A DNA stretch of 33,531 nt from an uncultured Nitrospirota bacterium. Lineage in GTDB: Bacteria; CG2-30-53-67. The position numbers were made by a program, and so were the translations under genes. The stretch covers positions 12,034 through 45,564 of the forward strand of contig CAMYMF010000021.1 in NCBI GenBank assembly GCA_947259355.1. The letters run 5' to 3'. Shown here in pieces: positions 15,374 through 21,566 of this stretch (positions are counted from its first letter, which is position 1; each line of letters starts with the position of its first letter). The notes below the pieces were generated by a model, which made no database searches, was not told the DNA's origin, and worked only from the letters and a program-made list of their open reading frames with translations.

Positions 15374-16405
15374 TTAAATTCCGTAGTTTCGAACGCGCAC
15401 GGTGTTGGTTGCCGTTCTTCGGATGAAACGGATGTAATCGGCCGCGTTATAACCCGCGTCCGTCGCCGGGTCGTGGTTTTCCAGGACGAATTCTGTCGCC
15501 GGCCGGCCGGTGACACTTCGTATCGCCCGTGCCGAGCGCGCCGTAAAGCTGACCCGGACGGCACGGACCTGGTCGAGCTGGGCTGCGGCCAGCCCATTAT
15601 TGTCCCAGGCGTTGATCTCCAGGGTATTGTCCGTATTGTCCGTGTCCAGCCCGAAGGCGAGCTGCATGTCTTCGATGTTCTGGGCGACGATCTGCGGCGG
15701 GCCGGGAAGGATGTTGTTCCCGCTGTAACTCAATGTATTGTAGGGCACCCGCTGAAGGGCGCTGCCGCTCACGAAATACTTGTACCAGAAGACGTGGTAG
15801 ACGCTGTCGCCCGCGCTGTAGCCCGGAAACGTCTGATCCTGCTGCCCGCCGGGCAGGTTGAAGGTGGCGAGCCCCGCATTATGGTTCACCACGTTACCCG
15901 CCACACTGGTCACCTGAAAGAAGTGTGCCGACGCGCCGTTGGAGATCATAAAGAGATCCCCCGCAGCCAGCGCACTGGCATCGTTGAGCGTGAAGGGATT
16001 CGTTGCGTTGGCGGCATTGGCGCCGAGCGTCGTGATCAAGCGGGTCGTCAGGATGTCAAAGCTGTCCGTGTTGTTGTCGATGGCGATGGGTCCGCCAGAA
16101 GCCAGGGCAATGGTTTGAGCCGTGTTGTTATCCTGCACGACGATGGGCCGTGCGTTGTTCAGATCGACGGTTCCCGTTCCGCCCAGGGAGACACCGCCCA
16201 TGCCGTACCCCGCGTTCCGAAACTCCCGGCTCAACATCTGGTTGATAAAGCGAAGGTTCTGCTGTACCGCCACCGCCTCGCCTTGATTGGTAAAGGCCTC
16301 CTGCTGTCCGATGAATGTGCCGTAAGCACCACCCACCAGCAGGAGCCCGACCACCATGGCGATCATGAGTTCCACAATTGTAAATCCCGCAGATCCGATA
16401 CGCAT
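15374..16405 (-). CDS. pilW: PilW-type minor pilin (copy 1)
   Basis: This 343-residue minor pilin has a prepilin peptidase site at SAG/FTIVELM, with Glu5 present, followed by the hydrophobic helix IAMVVGLLLVGGAYGTF. The next segment, QEAFTNQGEAVAVQQNLRFINQMLSREFRNAGYG, is the PilW amphipathic region, including the conserved RNAGYG. The body is Asn/Thr-rich, as expected for a secreted pilin head. The ATG at 16405 is preferred for its upstream GGGAGAG and short leader. A GTG at 16423 overlapping the pilV stop (GTGA) is an alternative that adds six residues. It belongs to the fimT-pilV-pilW-pilX-pilY1 operon and is paralogous to the protein at 24620-25564. Confidence 0.87.
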   Translation of the reverse strand: MRIGSAGFTIVELMIAMVVGLLLVGGAYGTFIGQQEAFTNQGEAVAVQQNLRFINQMLSREFRNAGYGMGGVSLGGTGTVDLNNARPIVVQDNNTAQTIALASGGPIAIDNNTDSFDILTTRLITTLGANAANATNPFTLNDASALAAGDLFMISNGASAHFFQVTSVAGNVVNHNAGLATFNLPGGQQDQTFPGYSAGDSVYHVFWYKYFVSGSALQRVPYNTLSYSGNNILPGPPQIVAQNIEDMQLAFGLDTDNTDNTLEINAWDNNGLAAAQLDQVRAVRVSFTARSARAIRSVTGRPATEFVLENHDPATDAGYNAADYIRFIRRTATNTVRVRNYGI

Positions 16406-16419
16406 GAGGCTCTCCCTGA

Positions 16420-16833
16420 TCACATGATGGTTGTCAAAACGACGGACCGGTTTCGGTTGGCCGGATTGGTGTCGGGATCAAAGAGCTTCCAGGAGACGGT
16501 GACCGTCACCCGATTCAAGTCCGGCGGAATGGGCGCCACGGTGACGGCTCCTTGTCCGCTTGGCAGCGCATTCGCGACCTGGGCCTGCCAGCCTACCAGG
16601 TCGATGGTCGTGGAGGCGGCGAAGGTTGCCACGTTCGATGGGTCACTGCGAAAGCGATCCACCATTCCTTGCGCCAGCGCGTTGGCCGTGGTCATACTGG
16701 ACGCGACGGTGTTGCTCCGCACCGCCATGACCTGCATGGTGTTCATGGCCAGCAACCCCACGGAGAGAACCAGCAGGGCGACCAACACCTCGATCAGCGT
16801 GAAACCTTTCTCGCTCTTGTCTTTTCTTTTCAT
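16420..16833 (-). CDS. pilV: PilV-type minor pilin (copy 1)
   Basis: This 137-residue minor pilin has the prepilin cleavage site EKG/FTLIEV with Glu5, then the helix LVALLVLSVGLLAMNTMQVMAVRSN. This matches the PilV family, where LLAMxxMQxxAxRxN is characteristic. A short soluble head of about 95 residues follows. The ATG at 16833 has GAGGAG at 9 nt. A longer frame starting at 16884 would overlap the 3' end of fimT and put a 17-residue non-leader in front. The gene lies 25 bp after fimT and its stop overlaps the upstream option for pilW. The paralogue is at 24152-24598. Confidence 0.87.
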   Translation of the reverse strand: MKRKDKSEKGFTLIEVLVALLVLSVGLLAMNTMQVMAVRSNTVASSMTTANALAQGMVDRFRSDPSNVATFAASTTIDLVGWQAQVANALPSGQGAVTVAPIPPDLNRVTVTVSWKLFDPDTNPANRNRSVVLTTIM

Positions 16834-16858
16834 CACAAGACGCTCCTCATCCGATGCG

Positions 16859-17434
16859 CTAATCCCAGGACGAAGTGTGGTCATCCCATTTGGTAATCGC
16901 CGTACTGCCGGAGGCAGACAGCGTCACGGCATAGTTTCGCAGATTGCCGGGGTCCAGGTCAGCCTGCGCAGGATCAAAGTGAAGATAGACTTGACCGAAT
17001 AGAACGTTTCCCGCCGTGTCCCGCAAGGAGCCATCGGCCCGGAACACCACCGAAGCGCCTGAAAGATCCACGCCGCCGCCCGTGTTGAGGGCCACCCCTC
17101 CGTCTCTTCCAAAGTTGGTTTTCCCATCAAAAGTGTGCGCCCAGAGCGCCTCTCCGGCATCGATGGCACCGTTGGTGTTGGCGTCCAGGAAGGCCACCAG
17201 GCTTTCCGGTTCGGCCGTGCTGAAGTTTACCGTCACCGGTTGGGACCGCTTGATGGCCTCGAATCTTGCTTTCTGCAGATTCGAACGAATCTCATTGACA
17301 TCACTGCGCAGTTGAAAATGCGGTCCCCAATCGCTGACGGCCGGCGCGGAGAACGCCACGGTCAAGGCGAGGATGGAGAGTGTGATCAGGAGCTCAATGA
17401 ACGTGAAACCTTCTGTTTTGCTTTCAAGAAACAT
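16859..17434 (-). CDS. fimT: FimT/GspH-type minor pseudopilin (copy 1)
   Basis: This 191-residue pilin-like protein of the FimT/GspH family is first in the minus-strand pilus operon. The cleavage site is KTEG/FTFIELL with Glu5, followed by the helix ITLSILALTVAFSAPAVSDW. The GspH region has NLQKARFEAIKRSQPVTV, the conserved ARxEAIKR helix. A loop reading DANTNGAIDAGE resembles a calcium loop and is common in GspH-like heads. The ATG at 17434 has GGAGGG at 6 nt and gives the usual short leader; the longer frame beginning at 17509 would run over the sigma-54 promoter. Its counterpart is at 23527-24150. Confidence 0.87.
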   Translation of the reverse strand: MFLESKTEGFTFIELLITLSILALTVAFSAPAVSDWGPHFQLRSDVNEIRSNLQKARFEAIKRSQPVTVNFSTAEPESLVAFLDANTNGAIDAGEALWAHTFDGKTNFGRDGGVALNTGGGVDLSGASVVFRADGSLRDTAGNVLFGQVYLHFDPAQADLDPGNLRNYAVTLSASGSTAITKWDDHTSSWD

Positions 17435-17471
17435 GTGATCCCTCCCGCATGTTTGCTCTCCAAAGCTGTTT

Positions 17472-17487
17472 TGCAAAAGTGATGCCG
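17472..17487 (-). promoter_or_regulatory. Sigma-54 (-24/-12) promoter of pilus operon 1
   Basis: On the minus strand CGGCATCACTTTTGCA has GG and GC dinucleotides exactly 10 bp apart (GG at 17485-17486, GC at 17473-17474). The TTGC-A half is perfect. It ends 38 bp before the fimT start, leaving room for a short leader. The matching promoter of operon 2 supports it. Confidence 0.75.
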
Positions 17488-17513
17488 GGATATCCGCCTT
17501 TTTCGCCATCCGA

Positions 17514-17526
17514 TAACACGTTGTTT
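17514..17526 (-). promoter_or_regulatory. IHF-like site upstream of pilus operon 1
   Basis: The minus-strand sequence AAACAACGTGTTA matches the IHF consensus WATCAA-N4-TTR at all but the third position. Its centre is about 34 bp upstream of the -24 box. The equivalent position in operon 2 has a similar near-match, which is the reason for listing it. Confidence 0.35.
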
Positions 17527-17592
17527 TTATTAGGCATTAGTTTTACCGCGCGTTTACAGCCCCTGGGAAGCTTCGTCGCCGTTGTGTAGGCC

Positions 17593-17619
17593 GTTTCACG
17601 ATTATGTAACGGATTACAC
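17593..17619 (-). promoter_or_regulatory. Conserved 27-bp upstream element of pilus operon 1 (candidate enhancer)
   Basis: Read in the direction of the operon, the element is GTGTAAT-N3-TTAC-N2-AA-N2-GTGAA, containing the palindrome TGTAA-N4-TTACA. It agrees with the element upstream of operon 2 (23333-23359) at 20 of 27 positions. Its promoter-proximal edge is 107 bp from the -24 GG, against 105 bp in operon 2. This is where sigma-54 activators usually bind. Confidence 0.6.
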
Positions 17620-17668
17620 ACTGTGTCCTCGTTTTGTGGTCGGTCTCATGGAGGGGTACGGAGATTGC

Positions 17669-17716
17669 GCAACATGAATTCGAGGATGATATTTTCATCC
17701 AAAGATGATATGTTGC
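17669..17716 (+). promoter_or_regulatory. Nested inverted repeats upstream of the ferritin-REC gene
   Basis: An outer pair GCAACAT (17669-17675) / ATGTTGC (17710-17716) encloses a perfect inner hairpin GGATGA-TATTT-TCATCC (17684-17700). Another palindrome, TTGCGCAA, lies at 17665-17672. This could be a structured leader or an operator; no promoter could be confidently placed. Confidence 0.4.
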
Positions 17717-17762
17717 AGAGGACGTCACCGGTATTCGCATGCGGTCAGCGCGGGGGGGGGTG

Positions 17763-18644
17763 ATGCGAGAAACGATACGGCAAATGATTGTGCTCGAGGA
17801 GTCGATTCATCGGTTCTACCGGGACATGGCGGGCCACTTCGAGGGGATGGGCTACCTGCACGAGTTCCTCGAGGCGTTGGCCGAAGACGAGAAGGAACAT
17901 GTCGAGATACTCACCAGGGTGTGCGATAGGCTGGACCGGGATGAGCGCTTTGAAGCGGAGCTGACGATCGAGCCATCAGACCTGGAGCACATATTGCATC
18001 CGCTTCGTCAGGCCCGTGCCAGGTTTGACCGGCAACGCCCCTCTCGGAAAGAGCTTTTCCAGTGCATCGTCTCTCTCGAGTTTTCGGAGTGGAATGATAT
18101 CTTCTCGTACACTCTCTCTTCGCTCGTGCAGCAGGACAAGTCCTTCCTGTGTGAGCTGGAGAAGATTCAGCGGCACAGAGTCCGGATCCAGCAATTCTTC
18201 GAGTCCATCCCTGAGGGTCAGACATTTCTTGAAAAGATGCGCCGCCTTCCGCCAACGTGGACGGAAAGGATCCTGATTGTGGAGGATAATCGGACGGTGG
18301 CGGAGCTTCTCAAGGCGATTCTAGGGCGTATCGCAGCAGTGGATATTGCGGAGAACGGGAAAGACGGCCTGAAGAGGCTCTCGGGGCACTACTACCGCGC
18401 CATTGTCTCCGACGTCGACATGCCGGTCATGGGCGGCATTGAATTTTACAAACACGCGGCGGGAAAATACCCCCATATGCGCGAGCGTTTTCTCTTCTTC
18501 ACCGGCGATTCCTCACCGGAGCGGCTCGCCTTTTTCACCAATAACAACCTGCGCTATTGCATCAAACCCGCTCGTTTCCAGGCCGTTCGGGACACCGTGC
18601 TGCAGATGATGAACCAGGCTCCCGGCGGCGGAACGCACGCATGA
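17763..18644 (+). CDS. Ferritin-like domain fused to a response-regulator receiver domain
   Basis: This 293-residue protein has two parts. Residues 1-160 form helices like rubrerythrin/ferritin-like proteins: LEESIHRFYRDMAGHF with E12/E13, then LAEDEKEHVEIL with an E43-x-x-H46 pair. A second helical pair (LEFSEWNDIF; EKIQRHRVRIQQF) has a Glu and a His but no exact second ExxH, so the metal site may be incomplete. Residues about 173-290 form a receiver domain: acidic pair in VEDN, phospho-acceptor D217 in SDVDMPVMGG, the Thr in FFTGD, and Lys in CIKPA. There is no DNA-binding domain. The ATG at 17763 follows a G9 tract; an in-frame ATG at 17739 lies upstream of it. It is divergent from pilus operon 1. 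The function is likely signal relay sensitive to iron, oxygen or peroxide, which is inference. Confidence 0.8.
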   Translation: MRETIRQMIVLEESIHRFYRDMAGHFEGMGYLHEFLEALAEDEKEHVEILTRVCDRLDRDERFEAELTIEPSDLEHILHPLRQARARFDRQRPSRKELFQCIVSLEFSEWNDIFSYTLSSLVQQDKSFLCELEKIQRHRVRIQQFFESIPEGQTFLEKMRRLPPTWTERILIVEDNRTVAELLKAILGRIAAVDIAENGKDGLKRLSGHYYRAIVSDVDMPVMGGIEFYKHAAGKYPHMRERFLFFTGDSSPERLAFFTNNNLRYCIKPARFQAVRDTVLQMMNQAPGGGTHA

Positions 18645-18698
18645 CCTCCTGACCGCCATGCCCCATCCATGGCGTGGAATTGTCAGAGTGCGGCCCGT

Positions 18699-18727
18699 TT
18701 GGTAGGATGTTTCCTCAACACTATTGA
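18699..18727 (+). promoter_or_regulatory. Possible sigma-70 promoter for the quinone oxidoreductase gene
   Basis: TTGGTA (18699-18704) and TATTGA (18722-18727) are separated by 17 bp and lie 50 bp upstream of the start codon. Both boxes are 4/6 matches, so this is tentative. Confidence 0.35.
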
Positions 18728-18776
18728 ATTGTCCGGCTTTTCTGTGAGCGGACATCCTTCATGGAGACTTTCCGTC

Positions 18777-19754
18777 ATGACCAAAGCCATCCGCATTCAT
18801 CAAACGGGCGGCCCCGACGTCATGCTGTGGGAGGAGATTGCCGTCGGTGATCCCGGCCCGGGGGAGGTCAGACTTCGTCACACGGCCATCGGTCTCAACT
18901 TCATCGACGTCTATCACCGCACAGGCCTCTATCCCCTTCCTGCCCTGCCGTGGGTGCTCGGGATGGAAGGGGCGGGCGTGGTGGAAGCACTCGGGGAAGA
19001 CGTAACCGAGTTCGAACTTGGTGATCGCACCGCCTATGCGGGTCAACCACCCGGCGCCTATGCGCAACAGCGGCTCATCCCGGCCCACCGCCTGGTGAAA
19101 CTGCCCGATGGCATCGATGACCGTCGCGCGGCGGCCATGATGCTTCAGGGCATGACGGCCCGTTATCTGCTGCGCCGATGCTATCCGGTCAAAGCGGGGG
19201 AGACGATTCTTTTTCATGCCGCCGCAGGCGGGGTGGGTCTGCTGGCCTGTCAGTGGGCCAAACACCTGGGCGCGACGGTCATCGGAACGGCCGGCAATGA
19301 GGAGAAGGCCGAGCTGGCCCGGAGCCACGGCTGCGACCATGTGATTCTTTACCGCACGGAAGATCTGGTCGCGCGTGTCAAAGAGCTTACCAACGGAGAA
19401 GGGGTCGCCGTGGTCTATGACGGGATCGGACAGGACACGTTCGATCGATCCCTCGACTGCCTCCGTCCCATGGGGATGATGGTCAGCTTTGGCAATGCCT
19501 CGGGACCGGTGCCGTCGTTCGACCCGGCACTCCTGGCCGCCAAGGGATCCCTCTTTCTAACACGGCCCTCTCTGATGCATTACACAGCCAAGCAAGAAGA
19601 CCTTCTGGCCAGCGCCGCCGATCTTTTCGATGTTGTCGGGCGGGGTGCCGTGCGGGTGGAGATTCATCAAAGCTACCCGCTCGAAAAGGCGGCTCAGGCC
19701 CATCGTGATCTCGAAGCACGTAAAACCACGGGCTCCACCATCCTGCTTCCTTGA
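18777..19754 (+). CDS. qor: NADPH:quinone oxidoreductase, zinc-independent MDR family
   Basis: This 325-residue enzyme is predicted to reduce quinones with NADPH in the cytoplasm. Family features are GLNFIDVYHRTGLYP near residue 40, VLGMEGAGVVEALG near residue 62, and the nucleotide-binding AAAGGVGLLACQWAK near residue 146. The substrate-region segment VYDGIGQDTFDRSLDCLRPMG and the C-terminal ARKTTGSTILLP also fit. Zinc-ligand cysteines of the alcohol dehydrogenase branch are absent, and length fits Qor (324-327). The ATG at 18777 has TGGAGA about 10 nt upstream; a start at 18669 would add a Cys/Trp-rich leader with no family match. It is a single gene between the ferritin-REC and ChaN genes. 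Confidence 0.9.
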   Translation: MTKAIRIHQTGGPDVMLWEEIAVGDPGPGEVRLRHTAIGLNFIDVYHRTGLYPLPALPWVLGMEGAGVVEALGEDVTEFELGDRTAYAGQPPGAYAQQRLIPAHRLVKLPDGIDDRRAAAMMLQGMTARYLLRRCYPVKAGETILFHAAAGGVGLLACQWAKHLGATVIGTAGNEEKAELARSHGCDHVILYRTEDLVARVKELTNGEGVAVVYDGIGQDTFDRSLDCLRPMGMMVSFGNASGPVPSFDPALLAAKGSLFLTRPSLMHYTAKQEDLLASAADLFDVVGRGAVRVEIHQSYPLEKAAQAHRDLEARKTTGSTILLP

Positions 19755-19847
19755 TACCCCGCCGGGGGCGAAAAACCCCACGTCAAGTGCGCAAAGCGTG
19801 ATCACCATCGGTTTTCAACATCGCCCAATTCTCGATGAGTTCAACAC

Positions 19848-19873
19848 GCCGGGTAGCCCCCCTGCCTCCCGGC
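19848..19873. terminator. Hairpin between convergent genes
   Basis: GCCGGG (19848-19853) pairs with CCCGGC (19868-19873) just past the stop of the ChaN-family gene on the minus strand. No T-run follows, so intrinsic termination is uncertain. Confidence 0.3.
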
Positions 19874-19874
19874 A

Positions 19875-20699
19875 TCATTTTGCCGTCATCACCATCAATA
19901 GGTAATCGCCGGCCCCTCGGTGAGTCTCGCTGAAATCCAGGGTGGCCCCTTCGGAGGACGCAAGGGTCAACACGCGAAGATCCGGTGACAGCTTCTTGAG
20001 GTACCAGTAGATCCCCCCGTAATAACGGGAGTGATAGTCACCGTTATAGTGCAGAAAAAGGCCATTCTCTCTCAAATTCTTTAAAATGAAATGGGCCATG
20101 GTGGCATCTTTCACGGCCTGCGCCGCCACGAAGTTCTCCGCTTTCATCGGCATGGGGTGCTGTAAGCGTATCTCGGCCATTTCGCGGTAGCTCGGCGTAC
20201 CAGGATCGACCGTGATCGGCAGGGGGGCCATGTTGTGCTTGGCGTCGTCGGAAAGACTCACCAAGGCGTCCAGCCCTTTTCGGGCGACGAGGTTGGCGTA
20301 TCGCTTCGGAATATTGGTTGCAATGAAGCGCAGGGCATGCTCTTTGGCGAATTCTAACAGGGGCCGGTAATCCGGCTCGTAATTGCCCCATATCTTGGCT
20401 TCGTTGACAAGATGCTCGTGCTTGATTAGGCCGGCAAGATATTCATCGAGGATCAGCTGGTTGTCCGCCTCAAACATTTCTGCACCAAGAACCAGTTTCC
20501 CATGGGTCGCTTCAAAGAGGTTCCGGGTCATCTCGTACTGTAGCCCATGGATGACGGCGCTGTGGTGGAGCTCACCAAACAAGACCACGTCCGCGCGCTT
20601 CCAGGCTTGCACGACCTGCTCGCAGTCGACTGGCGCGCCGTTTCTGTCGAAGAGACGGTAGGACTGCCCGGCGCTCGGTTGCGATGGCGAGATTTTCAT
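19875..20699 (-). CDS. ChaN family (DUF399, haem-binding/TIKI-like) protein without lipobox
   Basis: This 274-residue protein belongs to the ChaN/Cofac_haem_bdg family. Conserved blocks are VVLFGELHHSAVIH near residue 38, LVLGAEMFEADNQ near residue 70, FIATNIPKRYANLV near residue 128, and the late LHYNGDYHSRYYGGIYWYL. The GELHH and GDYHSRY His residues are the family active or metal/haem-site candidates. Family members are usually exported lipoproteins; this one starts MKISPSQPSAGQ with no signal peptide or lipobox. No export signal is seen in the in-frame codons just upstream either. The ATG at 20699 has AGGAG at about 8 nt. It is convergent with the quinone oxidoreductase gene. Biochemical activity is not established for this branch. 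Confidence 0.8.
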   Translation of the reverse strand: MKISPSQPSAGQSYRLFDRNGAPVDCEQVVQAWKRADVVLFGELHHSAVIHGLQYEMTRNLFEATHGKLVLGAEMFEADNQLILDEYLAGLIKHEHLVNEAKIWGNYEPDYRPLLEFAKEHALRFIATNIPKRYANLVARKGLDALVSLSDDAKHNMAPLPITVDPGTPSYREMAEIRLQHPMPMKAENFVAAQAVKDATMAHFILKNLRENGLFLHYNGDYHSRYYGGIYWYLKKLSPDLRVLTLASSEGATLDFSETHRGAGDYLLMVMTAK

Positions 20700-20812
20700 A
20701 CCATCAGCTCCTTTTGGTGTCGTTGTGGCGGTGAAACAAAGGACGGGTGCCCGGGCTAGAATATCAGAGAAAGCTTTTCAGGACCAGCGACAGGAATGAG
20801 CCCCGCCGGCAG

Positions 20813-20843
20813 TTGACATCTGAAAAGAGTACTGGTTTAGTAT
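20813..20843 (+). promoter_or_regulatory. Possible promoter for the 105-aa gene
   Basis: A perfect TTGACA (20813-20818) is followed by TAGTAT (20838-20843) at a long 19-bp spacing. Downstream, an inverted pair CGGCCCG/CGGGCCG is spread over 20855-20902. The leader to the start codon would be about 140 nt. Confidence 0.35.
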
Positions 20844-20987
20844 TCTTAATGGGCGGCCCGTTGGACCCATAAAATCGGCAAGACTTGGCGGGCCGATGTC
20901 CACGGTCGTCTGCAAGACACGTTATTGCTTACTTTCGATTCCTTTAGGCAAAACGCGTTGCCTGAAGGTGCAAAGGAGGGGAACACC

Positions 20988-21305
20988 ATGGCAACCACCA
21001 AGAAAAACATCGATAATTACTGCAACACGCTATTTAATGAACTCACGGACGTGAAGGGAAGACTGAACGGTCTAATTGGTACCGTGGAAGGTTTTACCGG
21101 CAAGGAAGGTGAGCATGTCCGCTCCCACGCGGAGCATTTGAGAGAGCTCATTAAGAACATCGACTGGAAACTGGAAATCTTCACGAAAGTCTGCCCGCTT
21201 GACTCGGGCGGCTACTCGGACGGCGCTGTGGAGGGCTCCTCGGTGCCGACCCCGGAACTCACGAAAGAGAGTGAACGGATCGCCGGTGGGCACGCCGGCG
21301 GGTAA
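20988..21305 (+). CDS. Small 105-residue helical protein of unknown function
   Basis: I do not recognise this family. The first 70 residues are likely a helical bundle or coiled coil (NYCNTLFNELTDVKGRLNGLIGTVEG; HVRSHAEHLRELIKNIDWKLEIF). They are followed by a Gly/Ser/Glu-rich flexible tail ending GGHAGG. There are only two Cys residues and no signal peptide, so it is probably cytoplasmic. The ATG at 20988 has a very strong ribosome site (AAAGGAGGGG), and a near-perfect terminator follows 23 bp after the stop. Both suggest a highly expressed single-gene transcript. The neighbouring HD-GYP gene is on the same strand but separated by the terminator. Confidence 0.7.
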   Translation: MATTKKNIDNYCNTLFNELTDVKGRLNGLIGTVEGFTGKEGEHVRSHAEHLRELIKNIDWKLEIFTKVCPLDSGGYSDGAVEGSSVPTPELTKESERIAGGHAGG

Positions 21306-21327
21306 GCCGGGACGTTCGAACATAGGG

Positions 21328-21371
21328 GGTGAAAAAAAAGAGGGAAGCGATCTTCCCTCTTTTTTTTCACC
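21328..21371. terminator. Strong bidirectional rho-independent terminator
   Basis: Perfect 20-bp arms (21328-21347 and 21352-21371) with a CGAT loop contain GAGGGAAG/CTTCCCTC cores flanked by A8 and T8 tracts. It works on paper in both directions and ends the 105-aa gene transcript. Confidence 0.92.
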
Positions 21372-21566
21372 AGAAGCCAACCGGGTCTATATTCTGTAGT
21401 CTGAGATACCGCAGTCGCGGGCAATGATCCTTCTCCCGTCAACTCGTTTTCTCTCAAGTTTCACGAAGGAATCCCCGATAAAGAGAGCGTTGCAAGCATT
21501 GGCCCCATCAAAGGGAGCCCAATTGCGTGCTCCTGTGATCGATTTCATTGAGGTTTTGGCATTTAC

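Noticed and set aside
20940-20985. GEMM (c-di-GMP/cGAMP) riboswitch upstream of the 105-aa gene
   Set aside because: AGGCAAA...TTGCCT and GGTGCAAAGG look superficially similar, but the conserved GACGCAAAGCC core and the second helix are missing.
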